A stretch of 64,000 nt of DNA from CAWJJM01 sp963843275 (lineage in GTDB: Bacteria; Acidobacteriota; Thermoanaerobaculia; Multivoradales; JBCCEF01): the NCBI GenBank assembly GCA_963843275.1, contig CAWJJM010000006.1, positions 62,001-126,000 on the forward strand. Direction: 5' to 3'. A program made the position numbers and the translations under genes. This document shows positions 50,890 to 63,353 of the stretch, one piece after another. Position 1 is the first letter of the stretch. Each line of letters begins with the position of its first letter. The notes under the pieces were generated by a model, which saw only the letters and a program-made list of their open reading frames with translations, was not told the origin of the DNA and searched no databases.

Positions 50890-51269
50890 CGCCGCAGGCC
50901 ACCCGACCGAGCGGCGACGCCGCTCCTGGAAGTCCCGCGAACCTGGAGGCTCGGGCGCGAGCTCGCGGCTGGACGGTGGAGGTGGGTGTGGATGCAAGGA
51001 GCGTGAGGGTGGGGGGCTGAGGCGTCCTCCGGGACGCCGCAGGCCACCCGACCGAGCGGCGACGCCGCAGACGCGCCCGCATCCGCCGTGCCGGCCCTTC
51101 TCCTGGAAGTCCTTGGAGCCTGGAGTTTCGGGCGCGAGCTCGCGGCTGGACGGTGGAGGCGGGTGTGGATGCAAGGAGCGTGAGGGAGGGGGCTGAGGCG
51201 TCCTCCGGGACGCCGCAGGCCACCCGACCGAGCGGCGACGCCGCAGACGCGCCCGCATCCGCCGTCCAG
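50890..51269. repeat. Three-copy intergenic tandem repeat (period 145 and 176 bp)
   Basis: The segment starting CGCCGCAGGCCACCCGACCG occurs at 50890, 51035 and 51211. Copies one and two continue with a shared block including GCGCGAGCTCGCGGCTGGAC and GGATGCAAGGAGCGTGAGGG. Copy two has about 31 extra bases, and the third copy stops at the mqnC stop codon. Frames through it are low-complexity and on both strands, so I read it as non-coding. Apart from the repeats this gap (50784-51269) contains only the CsbD leader. Confidence 0.75.
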
Positions 51270-52463
51270 CTAGCCGACGACGGGGAGGGCGGAGGCCAGG
51301 TCGCGGTTCGCGGGCGTCAAGGCCGGGCGGTAGCGGCGGGCCAGCTCCTCGGTGTCGGCGCGGTCGACCAGGCGCTCGTAGAGGTTGGTGCGCTGCCGGG
51401 GGGTGTAGCCGGCGCCGGTGATCAGGCGCTCCATCTCCTCCTGGCTCATGTGGTAGGAGGTGCCGGCGGCGGAGACCACGTTCTCCTCGATCATGATCGA
51501 GCCCATGTCGTCGGCGCCGAACGACAGCGCCACCTGGCCGATCTTCTTGCCCTGGGTCACCCAGGAGGTCTGCAGGTGGGTGACGTTGTCGAGGAACAGC
51601 CGGCTCACCGCCAGCGTGCGCAGGTACTCGAGCGGCAGGGTCTCGGGGACCTCGGGCATCTCGGTGTGCTCGCGCTGGAAGGTCCAGGAGATGAAGGCGG
51701 TGAAGCCGCCGGTCTCGTCCTGCAGGTCGCGGATGCGCTGCATGTGCTCGACCCGGGCGGCGAGCGGCTCGCCCATCCCGTACATCATCGTCGCCGAGCT
51801 GCGCAGGCCGTTGGCGTGCGCCTGGCGCATGACGTCGATCCACTCCTCCGCCGAGCACTTCGGGTACGCCGCCACCTCCTTGCGCACCGCGTCGGAGAGC
51901 AGCTCGGCGCCGCCGCCGGGGATCGACTGCAGGCCGGCCGCCTTCAGCCGCGCGATGACGTCGTGGAAGCTCATCCGCTCCTTCTTGGCGATGAACTTGA
52001 TCTCCGGCGGCGAGAAGGCGTGCAGGTGGATGGCCGGGTAGTGCCCACGGATCCAGGAGCACAGCTCCTCGTAGTAGCCGATCGCGAGGTCGGGGTGGAC
52101 GCCGCCCTGGAGCAGGATGCCGGTGCCGCGCAGGGCCAGCGTCTCCTCGATCTTGCGCCCGATCTCCTCGAAGGGCAGCAGGTACCCCTCCGGGTCGCCG
52201 GGGCGCCGGTAGAAGGCGCAGAACCGGCAACGGTAGACACAGACGTTGGTGTAGTTGATGTTGCGGTCGATGTTGTAGGTCGCCACCGCCGGATCGTTGT
52301 GCCGGTCGCGCACCTGCCGGGCGGCGTCGCCGAGGTCGTAGAGGTCGCCGTCGAGCAGCAGCCGATGGGCGTCGCCCGCGGAGATGCGCCGCCCGCCGAC
52401 GGCGTCGTCGAGGATGTCCTGGACCGGCCGGTCCGAAGGTGCGAGGTCGAGGTCGTGGCTCAT
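51270..52463 (-). CDS. mqnC: Cyclic dehypoxanthinyl futalosine synthase
   Basis: A 397-aa radical-SAM enzyme of the futalosine route to menaquinone, cyclising dehypoxanthine futalosine. The cluster motif is CVYRCRFCAFYR near residue 76 (CxxxCxxC), preceded by the typical NINYTNV. Further blocks are ILLQGGVHPDLAIGYYEEL near 117, HAFSPPEIKFIAKKERMS near 149 and SIPGGGAELLSDAVRKEV near 182. The order and length favour MqnC over the related MqnE and CofH. mqnA is encoded 3.2 kb away on the same strand, with the PadR-ADOP pair in between. Start ATG 52463. Confidence 0.88.
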   Translation of the reverse strand: MSHDLDLAPSDRPVQDILDDAVGGRRISAGDAHRLLLDGDLYDLGDAARQVRDRHNDPAVATYNIDRNINYTNVCVYRCRFCAFYRRPGDPEGYLLPFEEIGRKIEETLALRGTGILLQGGVHPDLAIGYYEELCSWIRGHYPAIHLHAFSPPEIKFIAKKERMSFHDVIARLKAAGLQSIPGGGAELLSDAVRKEVAAYPKCSAEEWIDVMRQAHANGLRSSATMMYGMGEPLAARVEHMQRIRDLQDETGGFTAFISWTFQREHTEMPEVPETLPLEYLRTLAVSRLFLDNVTHLQTSWVTQGKKIGQVALSFGADDMGSIMIEENVVSAAGTSYHMSQEEMERLITGAGYTPRQRTNLYERLVDRADTEELARRYRPALTPANRDLASALPVVG

Positions 52464-52615
52464 GACGTCTCCAACCCTACCCGCAGGGCCGCCCTTCCAG
52501 CAAGACCGCGCCGCGACGGCCCCGTCCGCCGGCGCCCCCCGGCCCGTCGCCGGGCCCGGCCGCGGAGAGCGGACGCCGCGCGACGGCGGCGGCGCAACCT
52601 CGCGGCGGTTCGGAC

Positions 52616-52644
52616 GTAGAATGTCTACTCTGTAGAAAGTCTAC
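52616..52644 (+). promoter_or_regulatory. Double palindromic operator in front of the PadR gene
   Basis: Two copies of GTAGA-N3-TCTAC (52616-52628 and 52632-52644) separated by 3 bp. Each is a perfect 5+5 palindrome. The first covers a TAGAAT -10-like hexamer (52617-52622), and the second ends 4 nt before the ATG. This is the probable binding site of the PadR repressor, giving autoregulation. The transcript would be nearly leaderless. Confidence 0.7.
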
Positions 52645-52648
52645 TGCC

Positions 52649-53005
52649 ATGACCCAGCCGCCAGACCCCGAGCCCATCGACCTCCTGCGCGGCACCCTCG
52701 ACCTGCTGATCCTGGAGACCCTGCGCTGGGGACCCCAGCACGGCTACGGCATCGGCCAGGCGATCCGCAGCGCCTCGAACGAGGTGCTCCAGGTGAAGAC
52801 CGGATCGCTCTATCCGGCGCTGCACCGGCTGGAGAAGCGCGGCTGGGTGCGGACGGAGTGGCGGACCTCCGAGAACCAGCAGCGGGCCCGCTACTACCAG
52901 CTCACCGCGGACGGCCGCCGGCAACTGGCGGCGGAGCGGACGCGGTGGTCGCGGGTCGTCGAGGCGATCGCGGCCCTGATGGCGGCACGCCAGGAGGAGA
53001 GCTGA
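52649..53005 (+). CDS. PadR-family transcriptional regulator
   Basis: A 118-aa PadR-type winged-helix repressor. The family start DLLRGTLDLLILETLRWGPQ is near residue 10, followed by HGYGIGQAI near 30, TGSLYPALHRLEKRGW near 51 and YYQLTADGRRQL near 79. It overlaps no neighbour; the ADOP permease begins 2 bp after the stop, with its ribosome site inside the PadR coding end. A twin palindrome covers the putative promoter and reaches almost to the start codon, so it probably represses its own operon. The inducer is unknown. Confidence 0.93.
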   Translation: MTQPPDPEPIDLLRGTLDLLILETLRWGPQHGYGIGQAIRSASNEVLQVKTGSLYPALHRLEKRGWVRTEWRTSENQQRARYYQLTADGRRQLAAERTRWSRVVEAIAALMAARQEES

Positions 53006-53007
53006 CG

Positions 53008-55668
53008 ATGGCACCGAAGCGCCGCTTCCGCCGCCCGGCGGACGCCGAGATCCGCGAGGAGATCCGCGGCCACCTCCGGATGGCGATCCAGGAACGTATC
53101 GACCGCGGGGAGCCCCCCGAAGAGGCGCGCAGAGCGGCAATGCGCGAGCTCGGCAACGCGGCGCTGGTCGCGGAGGACACGCGCGCCGTGTGGATCCCCG
53201 CCGCCCTCGACCGGTTGCGCCAGGACCTCGCCTACACCGGCCGCTGGATGCGGCGCAGCCCGGGCTTCACCACCGTCGCCGTCCTCACCCTCGCCCTCGG
53301 CGTGGGAGCGTCGACCGCCATCTTCTCGATCGCCGAGGCGGTGCTGCTGCGTCCTCTGCCCTACCCGGATCCGCGACGCATCGTGCGGGTCTGGGAGCAG
53401 GCGCCCGACGGTCACGCGATGAATTTCTCCGACCCCGACTTCGACGACTTCCACGACCAGAACCACACCTTCTCGGCGCTGGCGGTCTTCTCCCATCTGC
53501 CGTTGGTGGTCGCCGGCGGCGCCCGGCCCCTGCGCCTCGAGGGGGCCGCGGTCTCGCGCGAGTTCTTCGCCGCCCTCGGCGTCGCGCCCGCCGTCGGCCG
53601 CCCCTTCTCCGCCGACGAGCGCCAGGAGCACGGCGCACCCGCCGCGATCGTCAGCCACGGCTACTGGCAGCGCGAGCTCGGCGGCGGGAAGGACCTCGCC
53701 GGCCTCCACCTGCGCCTCGAGGGGAAGGCCGTGCCGGTGGTCGGCGTGATGCCGGAGGGGTTCGACTTCCCGCCCGGCACCGCGGTGTGGGTGCCGCGCG
53801 AGCTCTGGCCGGCGCTGCCCAGCCGCACGGCGCACAACTGGCGCGCCCTCGGGCGGCTGCGCGAGGGGGCCACGCTGGCCCAGGCGCGCGACGACCTCGG
53901 CGCGATCGCCCACCGCATCCGCGCCCGCTACGGCGACCAGGTCGACCTCGACGCCGCGACGGTCGTGCCGCTGTCCGCGGCGCTGGTGGGTGACGTGCGC
54001 CCCGCCCTGCTGACCCTGCTGGGCGCCGTCGGCCTGTTGCTGCTGGTCGCCAGCGCCAACGTCGCCGGCCTGCTGCTCGCCCGCACCGCCGGGCGGCGCG
54101 GCGAGCTCGCGGTGCGCGCCGCGCTCGGGGCCGGCCGCGGGCGCCTGCTGCACCAGCTCCTCGCCGAGTCGCTCGCCCTGTCGGCGGCCGGCGGAGCCGT
54201 CGGGACCGTGCTGGCGGGCTGGGCGGTCCACGCGCTGCCGGCCCTGCTGCCGGAGAGCCTGCCGCGACGGGGAGGGGTCGCCCTCGACGGCCCGGTCCTG
54301 CTGTTCGCCCTCGGCACGATCGTCGCCGTCGGCCTCGGGCTGGGGCTCCTCGCCGCCGGCCACGCGGCCTCCGACGACCTGCGGCAGGCCCTGACCGCCG
54401 GCGGGCGCGGGCGGGACGGTGCCGTCCGCCCGCGCCTGCGCGCCGCGCTGGTCGTCGGCGAGATCGCCACCACGCTGGTGATCCTCGTCGGCGCGGGCCT
54501 GCTCGGCCGCAGCTTCCTCCGCCTGCTGGCGACGAGCCCCGGCTTCAGCGCCCGGGACCTGATCACCGTGGAGTTCTCGCCTCCGCTGCCGCCGTCCGGC
54601 GAGGACGGGGACCGGGACCCCGGGCGGCAGGTCGAGGTGGTCGGCGAGGTGCTGGCCCGCCTCCGCGCCCTGCCGGGCGTCAGCGAGGTCGGACTGGTCG
54701 GCGCGATCCCGGCCGCGGCCGGCGACAACCTCGCCGACGGCGACTTCCTGATCCTCGACGGCCGCGAGCCGCCGACCGACTTCGCCGAGTTCGGGCGCCT
54801 GACGCAGAACCCCGCCCGGGTGGGGCACGCCCTCTACTGCGTGGCCGACGGCGGATACCTGCGCGCGATGGGGATCCCCCTGCTCCGCGGGCGGACCTTC
54901 GACCGCCGGGACGGCCGCGGCGCGCCGCACGTCGCCGTGATCAGCCAGGCGCTGGCCCGCCAGCGCTGGCCCGACCGCGACCCGATCGGCCAGGTGATCG
55001 AGTTCGGCAACATGGACGGCGACCTGCGGCCGCTCACCATCGTCGGCATCGCCGGCGACGTCCGCACCCGCGGCCTGGACCTCCCGCCGAGCCCGGTCAT
55101 CTACGTCGACTACCGCCAGCGGGGCCTACGGTCCGGCTCCTCGCCGACGATCGTGCTGCGCGGCACCGCAACGGTGGGCGAGATCGCCCGGCCCGTCCGG
55201 CAGATCTTCCACGACCTCGCCCCCGACAGCCCGGTCCGCGTCTCCACCTTCGCGGAGCGCATGGGCGGCTGGCTGGCGGCCCGTCGCTTCCTCCTGCTGC
55301 TGGTGGGAGCGTTCGCCGCCGCCGGCCTCGCGCTCGCCGCCATCGGGCTCTACGGCGTGGTGGCCTTCTTCGTCGTCCGCCGGCGCGCGGAGATCGGCAT
55401 CCGCATGGCGCTCGGCGCCGAGCGCCGCGACGTGCTGCGCCTGGTGCTCGGCGAAGGGGCACGCCTCGCCGGGGCGGGGATCGCGCTGGGGGTCGCCGTC
55501 TCGCTGCTCCTCACCCGCCTGGTCGGCTCGCTGCTCTTCGGCGTCCGCGCCACCGACCCCTGGACCTTCGGCGGGGTCGCGGCGCTCCTCACCCTGGTGG
55601 CGCTGGGGGCCTCCGCCCTCCCCGCGCGGCGTGCGGCGCGGGTCGACCCCGTGACGGCGCTGCGCTAG
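53008..55668 (+). CDS. ADOP-type duplicated FtsX/MacB permease
   Basis: An 886-aa membrane protein of the duplicated orphan permease group, abundant in Acidobacteriota. Residues 1-75 form the soluble prefix (EIREEIRGHLRMAIQERIDR), then a first span near 90 and a MacB-type periplasmic domain to about 320. A first FtsX bundle covers about 325-500, a second periplasmic domain about 530-740 and a second FtsX bundle about 750-886 (IGIRMALGAERRDVLRLVLG). It has no ATPase of its own and none is next to it, which is the 'orphan' feature. Efflux or envelope maintenance is the usual suggestion. ATG 53008 follows AGGAGGAG. Confidence 0.93.
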   Translation: MAPKRRFRRPADAEIREEIRGHLRMAIQERIDRGEPPEEARRAAMRELGNAALVAEDTRAVWIPAALDRLRQDLAYTGRWMRRSPGFTTVAVLTLALGVGASTAIFSIAEAVLLRPLPYPDPRRIVRVWEQAPDGHAMNFSDPDFDDFHDQNHTFSALAVFSHLPLVVAGGARPLRLEGAAVSREFFAALGVAPAVGRPFSADERQEHGAPAAIVSHGYWQRELGGGKDLAGLHLRLEGKAVPVVGVMPEGFDFPPGTAVWVPRELWPALPSRTAHNWRALGRLREGATLAQARDDLGAIAHRIRARYGDQVDLDAATVVPLSAALVGDVRPALLTLLGAVGLLLLVASANVAGLLLARTAGRRGELAVRAALGAGRGRLLHQLLAESLALSAAGGAVGTVLAGWAVHALPALLPESLPRRGGVALDGPVLLFALGTIVAVGLGLGLLAAGHAASDDLRQALTAGGRGRDGAVRPRLRAALVVGEIATTLVILVGAGLLGRSFLRLLATSPGFSARDLITVEFSPPLPPSGEDGDRDPGRQVEVVGEVLARLRALPGVSEVGLVGAIPAAAGDNLADGDFLILDGREPPTDFAEFGRLTQNPARVGHALYCVADGGYLRAMGIPLLRGRTFDRRDGRGAPHVAVISQALARQRWPDRDPIGQVIEFGNMDGDLRPLTIVGIAGDVRTRGLDLPPSPVIYVDYRQRGLRSGSSPTIVLRGTATVGEIARPVRQIFHDLAPDSPVRVSTFAERMGGWLAARRFLLLLVGAFAAAGLALAAIGLYGVVAFFVVRRRAEIGIRMALGAERRDVLRLVLGEGARLAGAGIALGVAVSLLLTRLVGSLLFGVRATDPWTFGGVAALLTLVALGASALPARRAARVDPVTALR

Positions 55669-55696
55669 CCGGACGGGACCCTCTCCCGCCGCCGCC

Positions 55697-56494
55697 CTAG
55701 CCGGCGCGCAACCGCAGCGGCCGTGGGCCCGCGATCAGGCCGTGCCGGGCGGCGAGGCGCCAGAAGGTCTCGAGCCCCTCGATCTGGGGCGCCTCGAGCT
55801 GGAAGGCGAGGTTCTCGGTGAGGTAGGTGTGCACGGTCGCCGGGTCGAGATCGAGCTCGGCGGCCGCCTGGGCGACCAGCGTGTCGAGGGCCTCGAGGCC
55901 GCGCCGCAGGCTCTCCTGGAAGTGGACCGCGAGGCCGTCCACGGCGACCTCCGGGCGCACCGCCCAGACGGCGAAGACGAAGGGCAGGCCGGTCAGGGCC
56001 TGCCACTCGGCCGCCAGGTCGACGACCCGGTGGCGCGTCCGGTCGACCTGCAGCGCCGGGTCGCCGATGACCAGCGCCGCGTCCGCCACCGCGAGCATGC
56101 GCTCGACCTCGGGCGGGTGGTCGACCAGCTCGGGGTCGATGCCCCAGCGTTCGGCGCACAGCACCCGGGTCAGCGCCACCGAGGTGCGGCTGTTGACGTC
56201 GAGGGCGATCCGGCGCACCCGCTCGAGCGGCCGCGAGGTGACCAGCAGCACGCTGCGCACCTCGTGGGTGGCGGAGACGCAGGGCCCGGGAAGCACCTCG
56301 AGCCCCGGGATGCGCTGCACCTCGACGGACGGGATCAGGCCGACGTCGAGGCCTCCCTCGGCGAGCAGCCTCGCCACCGTGGCGGGCGGGTGCAGGGAGG
56401 GGGCGAAGAGCTCCCGGTGGAGCCCCTCGAGGAAGCCCCAGGCGAGGGGACGGCTGTTGAGGAAGTGGACGATTCCGACGCGGAGCTTGGACAC
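55697..56494 (-). CDS. mqnA: Chorismate dehydratase
   Basis: A 265-aa enzyme of the periplasmic-binding-protein-like fold that dehydrates chorismate to 3-enolpyruvylbenzoate, the first step of the futalosine menaquinone route. The start (KLRVGIVHFLNSRPLAWGFL), the block GLDVGLIPSVEVQRI near residue 48, SRTSVALTRVL near 102 and GLPFVFAVWA near 168 fit MqnA. No signal peptide is present, as expected for a cytosolic enzyme. Start ATG 56494. It lies 84 bp after rho on the same strand and converges with the ADOP gene. Other mqn genes (B, D, E) are not in the window. Confidence 0.9.
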   Translation of the reverse strand: MSKLRVGIVHFLNSRPLAWGFLEGLHRELFAPSLHPPATVARLLAEGGLDVGLIPSVEVQRIPGLEVLPGPCVSATHEVRSVLLVTSRPLERVRRIALDVNSRTSVALTRVLCAERWGIDPELVDHPPEVERMLAVADAALVIGDPALQVDRTRHRVVDLAAEWQALTGLPFVFAVWAVRPEVAVDGLAVHFQESLRRGLEALDTLVAQAAAELDLDPATVHTYLTENLAFQLEAPQIEGLETFWRLAARHGLIAGPRPLRLRAG

Positions 56495-56578
56495 GGACCG
56501 GCGTGCGCCCTCCAGCGGTCGCGGAGCCCGGGCCGCCGCGGGACGCCGGCGCCGCCGGACGACCGCGACGCGCCCGGC

Positions 56579-57871
<1,293 letters not shown>

Positions 57872-57912
57872 GTCGTCCTCTTGCTCTGAGTGGATCGTTC
57901 GTTCGTCGGGCA

Positions 57913-58500
57913 TCACATCCGCCCGGCGATCGCCCTCCACAGCTCGTTCGTCCCTTCGCCGGTCCGCGCCGACACCCCCACCACCGGAACGCCGTCGCCG
58001 GCCACCGGACCGAGAGCGCGACGAATCGCCGCCACCACCCCGTCGCGCTTTGCGCGAGCGACGCGGTCCACCTTCGTTGCCGCCACCGTCAGCGGCGTCC
58101 CGAACCCTGCCAGGTAGCTCCCCGCCTGGACGTCGAGTGGGGTCGCCCCCACCTTGGCGTCCACCAGCAGCACCACCTGCAACATTGCCGTCGGCCTCGC
58201 GAGGTACGTCTCGACCAGATCTGCCCAACGTTGTCTCTCCTCCTTGCCAGCCCGGGCGTATCCGTAGCCCGGCAGGTCCACGAACCAGAAGCGGTCGTTG
58301 ACCAGGAAGTAGTTGACCGCCCGCGTCCGCCCCGGCGTCGAGCTGGTGCGGGCGAGTGCCTTGCGTCCCAGCAGCCGGTTGAGCAGGCTCGACTTGCCCA
58401 CGTTCGAGCGCCCGGCGAAGGCCACCTCCGGCCGCCCGTCGCGGGCGAAGTCGCCCGCGGCGAACGAGGAACGCACGAACTCGGCGCTGGCGATCTTCAC
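57913..58500 (-). CDS. engB: Ribosome biogenesis GTPase EngB (YsxC/YihA)
   Basis: A 195-aa TRAFAC GTPase needed for large-subunit assembly. G1 is GRSNVGKSS near residue 30, G2 lies in SSTPGRTRAVN near 52, G3 is DLPGYGYA near 75, G4 is TKVDR near 143 and G5 is VSAR near 177. The start is GTG 58500 (KIASAEFVRS), with GGAG 8 nt before it; ATGs further upstream add unrelated sequence. It follows lon on the same strand, an arrangement also known from Bacillus. Confidence 0.93.
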   Translation of the reverse strand: MKIASAEFVRSSFAAGDFARDGRPEVAFAGRSNVGKSSLLNRLLGRKALARTSSTPGRTRAVNYFLVNDRFWFVDLPGYGYARAGKEERQRWADLVETYLARPTAMLQVVLLVDAKVGATPLDVQAGSYLAGFGTPLTVAATKVDRVARAKRDGVVAAIRRALGPVAGDGVPVVGVSARTGEGTNELWRAIAGRM

Positions 58501-58803
58501 CGTGGTCGCTCCGCGCACCCGCACCGCCGGCGACACTCGGGGCCCGCCGGCCGGGAGGCGGCCGCACAACCGCCGGCCACTCCCGGGATCCCTCCGCTCC
58601 GGGGAGCCGGAGGGCGCTACCTGACTGGGGGATGGGCCCGGCCGGCCGCCGGCCGCCTGCGGCCGGGGCGCGGCACCGCCGCGGAGCGCGCGGCGCGGCG
58701 GGTCGGCCGCCTCGGCGGCACCGCCGTCGCCCGCGCCACCCGCGCGGGCCCCTCGATTCCTGTCAACCCGTTAGCCCGGCGGCCGCAGCGGCCCCCGGGA
58801 AGG
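58501..58803. other. Intergenic gap between lon and engB
   Basis: About 300 bp without a credible gene on either strand. It holds the lon end hairpin (58775-58799) and a second GC hairpin (CCCTCCG with CGGAGGG, about 58590-58614). A minus-strand TTGACA (58761-58766) has no matching -10 and I do not call it a promoter. Confidence 0.5.
58775..58799 (-). terminator. GC hairpin after lon
   Basis: Bases 58775-58799 form a near-perfect 12-bp inverted repeat with one mismatch, beginning 4 bp after the lon stop. There is no U-tract. It may mark a transcript end or slow downstream transcription. Confidence 0.4.
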
Positions 58804-61224
<2,421 letters not shown>

Positions 61225-61263
61225 GGGGTAGGGGGGCTCCTTTGTGGGACGGCGGTCGCGAAC

Positions 61264-61290
61264 GCGGCGACGGCGCGGGGCCGTCGCCGC
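61264..61290 (-). terminator. 11-bp perfect hairpin between clpX and lon
   Basis: Bases 61264-61274 pair exactly with 61280-61290 across a 5-nt loop, 4 bp after the clpX stop. There is no U-tract. It may attenuate readthrough into lon. Confidence 0.5.
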
Positions 61291-61294
61291 GGGC

Positions 61295-62533
61295 TCAGCC
61301 GGCCTTCTTGTAGAGGGTGATGGGCTGCGTGCGGCTCTCGACGACCTCCTCGTTGATCAGACACTGCTTGATGTCGCGCTGCGAGGGCACGTTGTACATC
61401 AGGTCGAGCATCAGCTCCTCGAGGATGATCCGCAGGCCGCGGGCGCCGACGTTGCGCTTGAGGGCCTCGCGCGCGATCGCGGTCATCGACCCGTCGGTGA
61501 ACTTCAGCTCGACGCCTTCGAACTCGAAGATCTTCTGGTACTGGCGCATCAGGCTGTTCTTGGGCTCGCGCAGGATGCGCACCAGCGCCTCCTCGTCGAG
61601 CTCCTCGAGGGTCGCGACCACCGGCAGGCGGCCGACGAACTCGGGGATCAGCCCGTACTTGATCAGGTCTTCCGGCAGCACCCGGTCGAGCAACTCGCCG
61701 GCGCGGCGCTCCTTCTTGCCGCGCACCTCGGCGCCGAAGCCCAGGCTCTTCTGGTTGAGGCGCTGCTCGATCATCTCCTCGAGACCGACGAAGGCGCCGC
61801 CGCAGATGAACAGGATGTTCGTCGTGTCGATCTGCAGGAACTCCTGGTGCGGGTGCTTGCGGCCGCCCTGCGGCGGCACGTTGCACTGGGTGCCCTCGAG
61901 GATCTTCAGCAGCGCCTGCTGCACGCCCTCGCCGGAGACGTCGCGGGTGATCGACGGGTTGTCGCCCTTGCGGCAGATCTTGTCCACCTCGTCGATGTAG
62001 ACGATGCCGCGCTGGGTCTTCTCCTTGTCGTTCCCCGACGCCTGGTAGAGCTTGAGGATGATGTTCTCGACGTCCTCGCCCACGTAGCCGGCCTCGGTCA
62101 GCGTGGTGGCGTCGGCGATGGTGAAGGGCACCGAGAGCAGCCGGGCGAGCGTCTGGGCGAGCAGCGTCTTGCCCGTGCCGGTGGGGCCGATCAGCAGGAT
62201 GTTCGACTTCTGCAGCTCGACGTCCCCATGGCTCTTCTCGGCGAAGTCGATCCGCTTGTAGTGGTTGTAGACCGCCACCGCGAGCTTCTTCTTCGCCTGC
62301 TCCTGCCCGATCACGTACTCGTCGAGGAGGGCCTTGATCTCCTTCGGCTTCGGCAGCGACGTGTCCTGCTGCTGCTCGAGCATCCGGTCCTCGGCGATGA
62401 TGTCGAGGCAGATGTCGACGCACTCGTCGCAGATGAAGACCGTCGGGCCGGCGATGAGCTTCTTCACCTCCCGCTGGCTCTTGTTGCAGAAAGAGCACCT
62501 CAGGACTTCATCGCCGCTTTCTTTCTTCGGCAT
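61295..62533 (-). CDS. clpX: ClpX unfoldase subunit of the ClpXP protease
   Basis: A 412-aa AAA+ unfoldase that feeds proteins to ClpP. An N-terminal zinc-binding domain covers residues 10-46 (CSFCNKSQ ... CDECVDIC). Walker A is GPTGTGKT near 118 and Walker B IVYIDEVDKICR near 179. The IGF-type ClpP-docking loop reads SLGFGAEV near 265, a slight variant. The sensor 2 arginine is in GARGLRIILEE near 370. Start ATG 62533. It has its own strong promoter (62573-62601) in addition to possible readthrough from clpP. Confidence 0.97.
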   Translation of the reverse strand: MPKKESGDEVLRCSFCNKSQREVKKLIAGPTVFICDECVDICLDIIAEDRMLEQQQDTSLPKPKEIKALLDEYVIGQEQAKKKLAVAVYNHYKRIDFAEKSHGDVELQKSNILLIGPTGTGKTLLAQTLARLLSVPFTIADATTLTEAGYVGEDVENIILKLYQASGNDKEKTQRGIVYIDEVDKICRKGDNPSITRDVSGEGVQQALLKILEGTQCNVPPQGGRKHPHQEFLQIDTTNILFICGGAFVGLEEMIEQRLNQKSLGFGAEVRGKKERRAGELLDRVLPEDLIKYGLIPEFVGRLPVVATLEELDEEALVRILREPKNSLMRQYQKIFEFEGVELKFTDGSMTAIAREALKRNVGARGLRIILEELMLDLMYNVPSQRDIKQCLINEEVVESRTQPITLYKKAG

Positions 62534-62572
62534 CTCTCCTCCGGGTCGGGATCGGAGCGGGTTCTTGGCGCG

Positions 62573-62601
62573 ATGCTAGAAACCGATCTCGGACCTGTCA
62601 A
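62573..62601 (-). promoter_or_regulatory. Sigma-70 promoter of clpX
   Basis: On the minus strand, a perfect TTGACA (62596-62601), a 17-bp spacer and TAGCAT (62573-62578). Transcription would begin near 62566, about 33 nt before the clpX start codon. Confidence 0.8.
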
Positions 62602-62697
62602 CTCTCGCCTGGCATAACAGGCACGCCGACGAACGCTATTCCGCGCCTGCCGGCCGCTCGCCCGCCGGCGCGGAGCCATCTCCGCAAGCACCTTGCC

Positions 62698-62718
62698 AGG
62701 CCCCTCCGCGAGGGGCCT
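62698..62718 (-). terminator. Hairpin at the clpP stop codon
   Basis: AGGCCCCT at 62698-62705 pairs with 62711-62718 across a 5-nt loop; the stem touches the last base of the clpP stop codon. No U-tract. It fits the separate clpX promoter that follows. Confidence 0.5.
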
Positions 62719-63332
62719 CAGCCGGCGGCGGCGCCGCCGCTCGCGGAGACCTTGCGGCGCGTCATCACCCGGTCGCAGATGCCGTACTCGACGGCTTCTT
62801 CGGCCGACAGGATCTTGTCGCGCTCGGTGTCCTCGTGGATCTGGTCCTTGGGCTTGCCGGTGTGCCGCGCCAGCAGCTCGTCGACCCGGTCGCGGATGCT
62901 CAGCATCTCCCGCGCGTGGATCTCGATCTCGGTCTGCTGGCCGCCGATGCCCTGGACCCACGGCTGATGGATCAGCACCCGGCTGTTGGGCAGCACCACC
63001 CGCTTGCCCGCCGTCCCCGCCGCCAACAGCACGGCGGCGAACGACGCGGCCATCCCCACGCAGTAGGTCGCCACGTCCGGCTTGATGTACTGCATGGTGT
63101 CGTAGATGGCGAAGCCGGCGCTGGTCACCCCGCCGGGCGAGTTGATGTAGAGCGAGATGTCCTTCTCCGGGTTCTCGGCCTCGAGGAAGAGCATCTGGGC
63201 GATCATCAGGCTCGCCACGTCGTCGTCGATCGGGCGCCCCAGGAAGATGATGTTGTCCTTGAGCAGGCGCGAGTAGATGTCGTAGGCGCGCTCGCCGCGG
63301 CTGGTCTGCTCGACCACCATCGGAATCAGCAT
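62718..63332 (-). CDS. clpP: ClpP protease subunit
   Basis: A 204-aa serine peptidase that assembles into the ClpP barrel. The start LIPMVVEQTSRGERAYDIYS is typical. The catalytic Ser is in GMAASFAAVLLAAG near residue 97 and the His in RVLIHQPW near 122; the Asp lies in the tail near 171. No propeptide beyond the usual short N-terminus is seen. Start ATG 63332, 21 bp after the stop of tig on the same strand. The order tig-clpP-clpX-lon is a widely conserved quality-control cluster. Confidence 0.97.
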   Translation of the reverse strand: MLIPMVVEQTSRGERAYDIYSRLLKDNIIFLGRPIDDDVASLMIAQMLFLEAENPEKDISLYINSPGGVTSAGFAIYDTMQYIKPDVATYCVGMAASFAAVLLAAGTAGKRVVLPNSRVLIHQPWVQGIGGQQTEIEIHAREMLSIRDRVDELLARHTGKPKDQIHEDTERDKILSAEEAVEYGICDRVMTRRKVSASGGAAAG

Positions 63333-63353
63333 GACGGGGTACGTCTCCTTTGC

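Noticed and set aside
50804..51196. A 130-aa frame with two copies of a Gly/Cys-rich sequence
   Set aside because: It lies wholly in the intergenic tandem repeat, has no ribosome site and the repeat is readable on both strands.
52649..55668. Macrolide-type efflux pump assignment for the ADOP permease
   Set aside because: MacB-like folds are present, but no ATPase domain or partner gene exists nearby, so a specific drug-efflux role is unsupported.
58737..58766. Promoter between lon and engB from a minus-strand TTGACA
   Set aside because: The position 17 bp downstream reads GCGGGT, with no resemblance to a -10 element.
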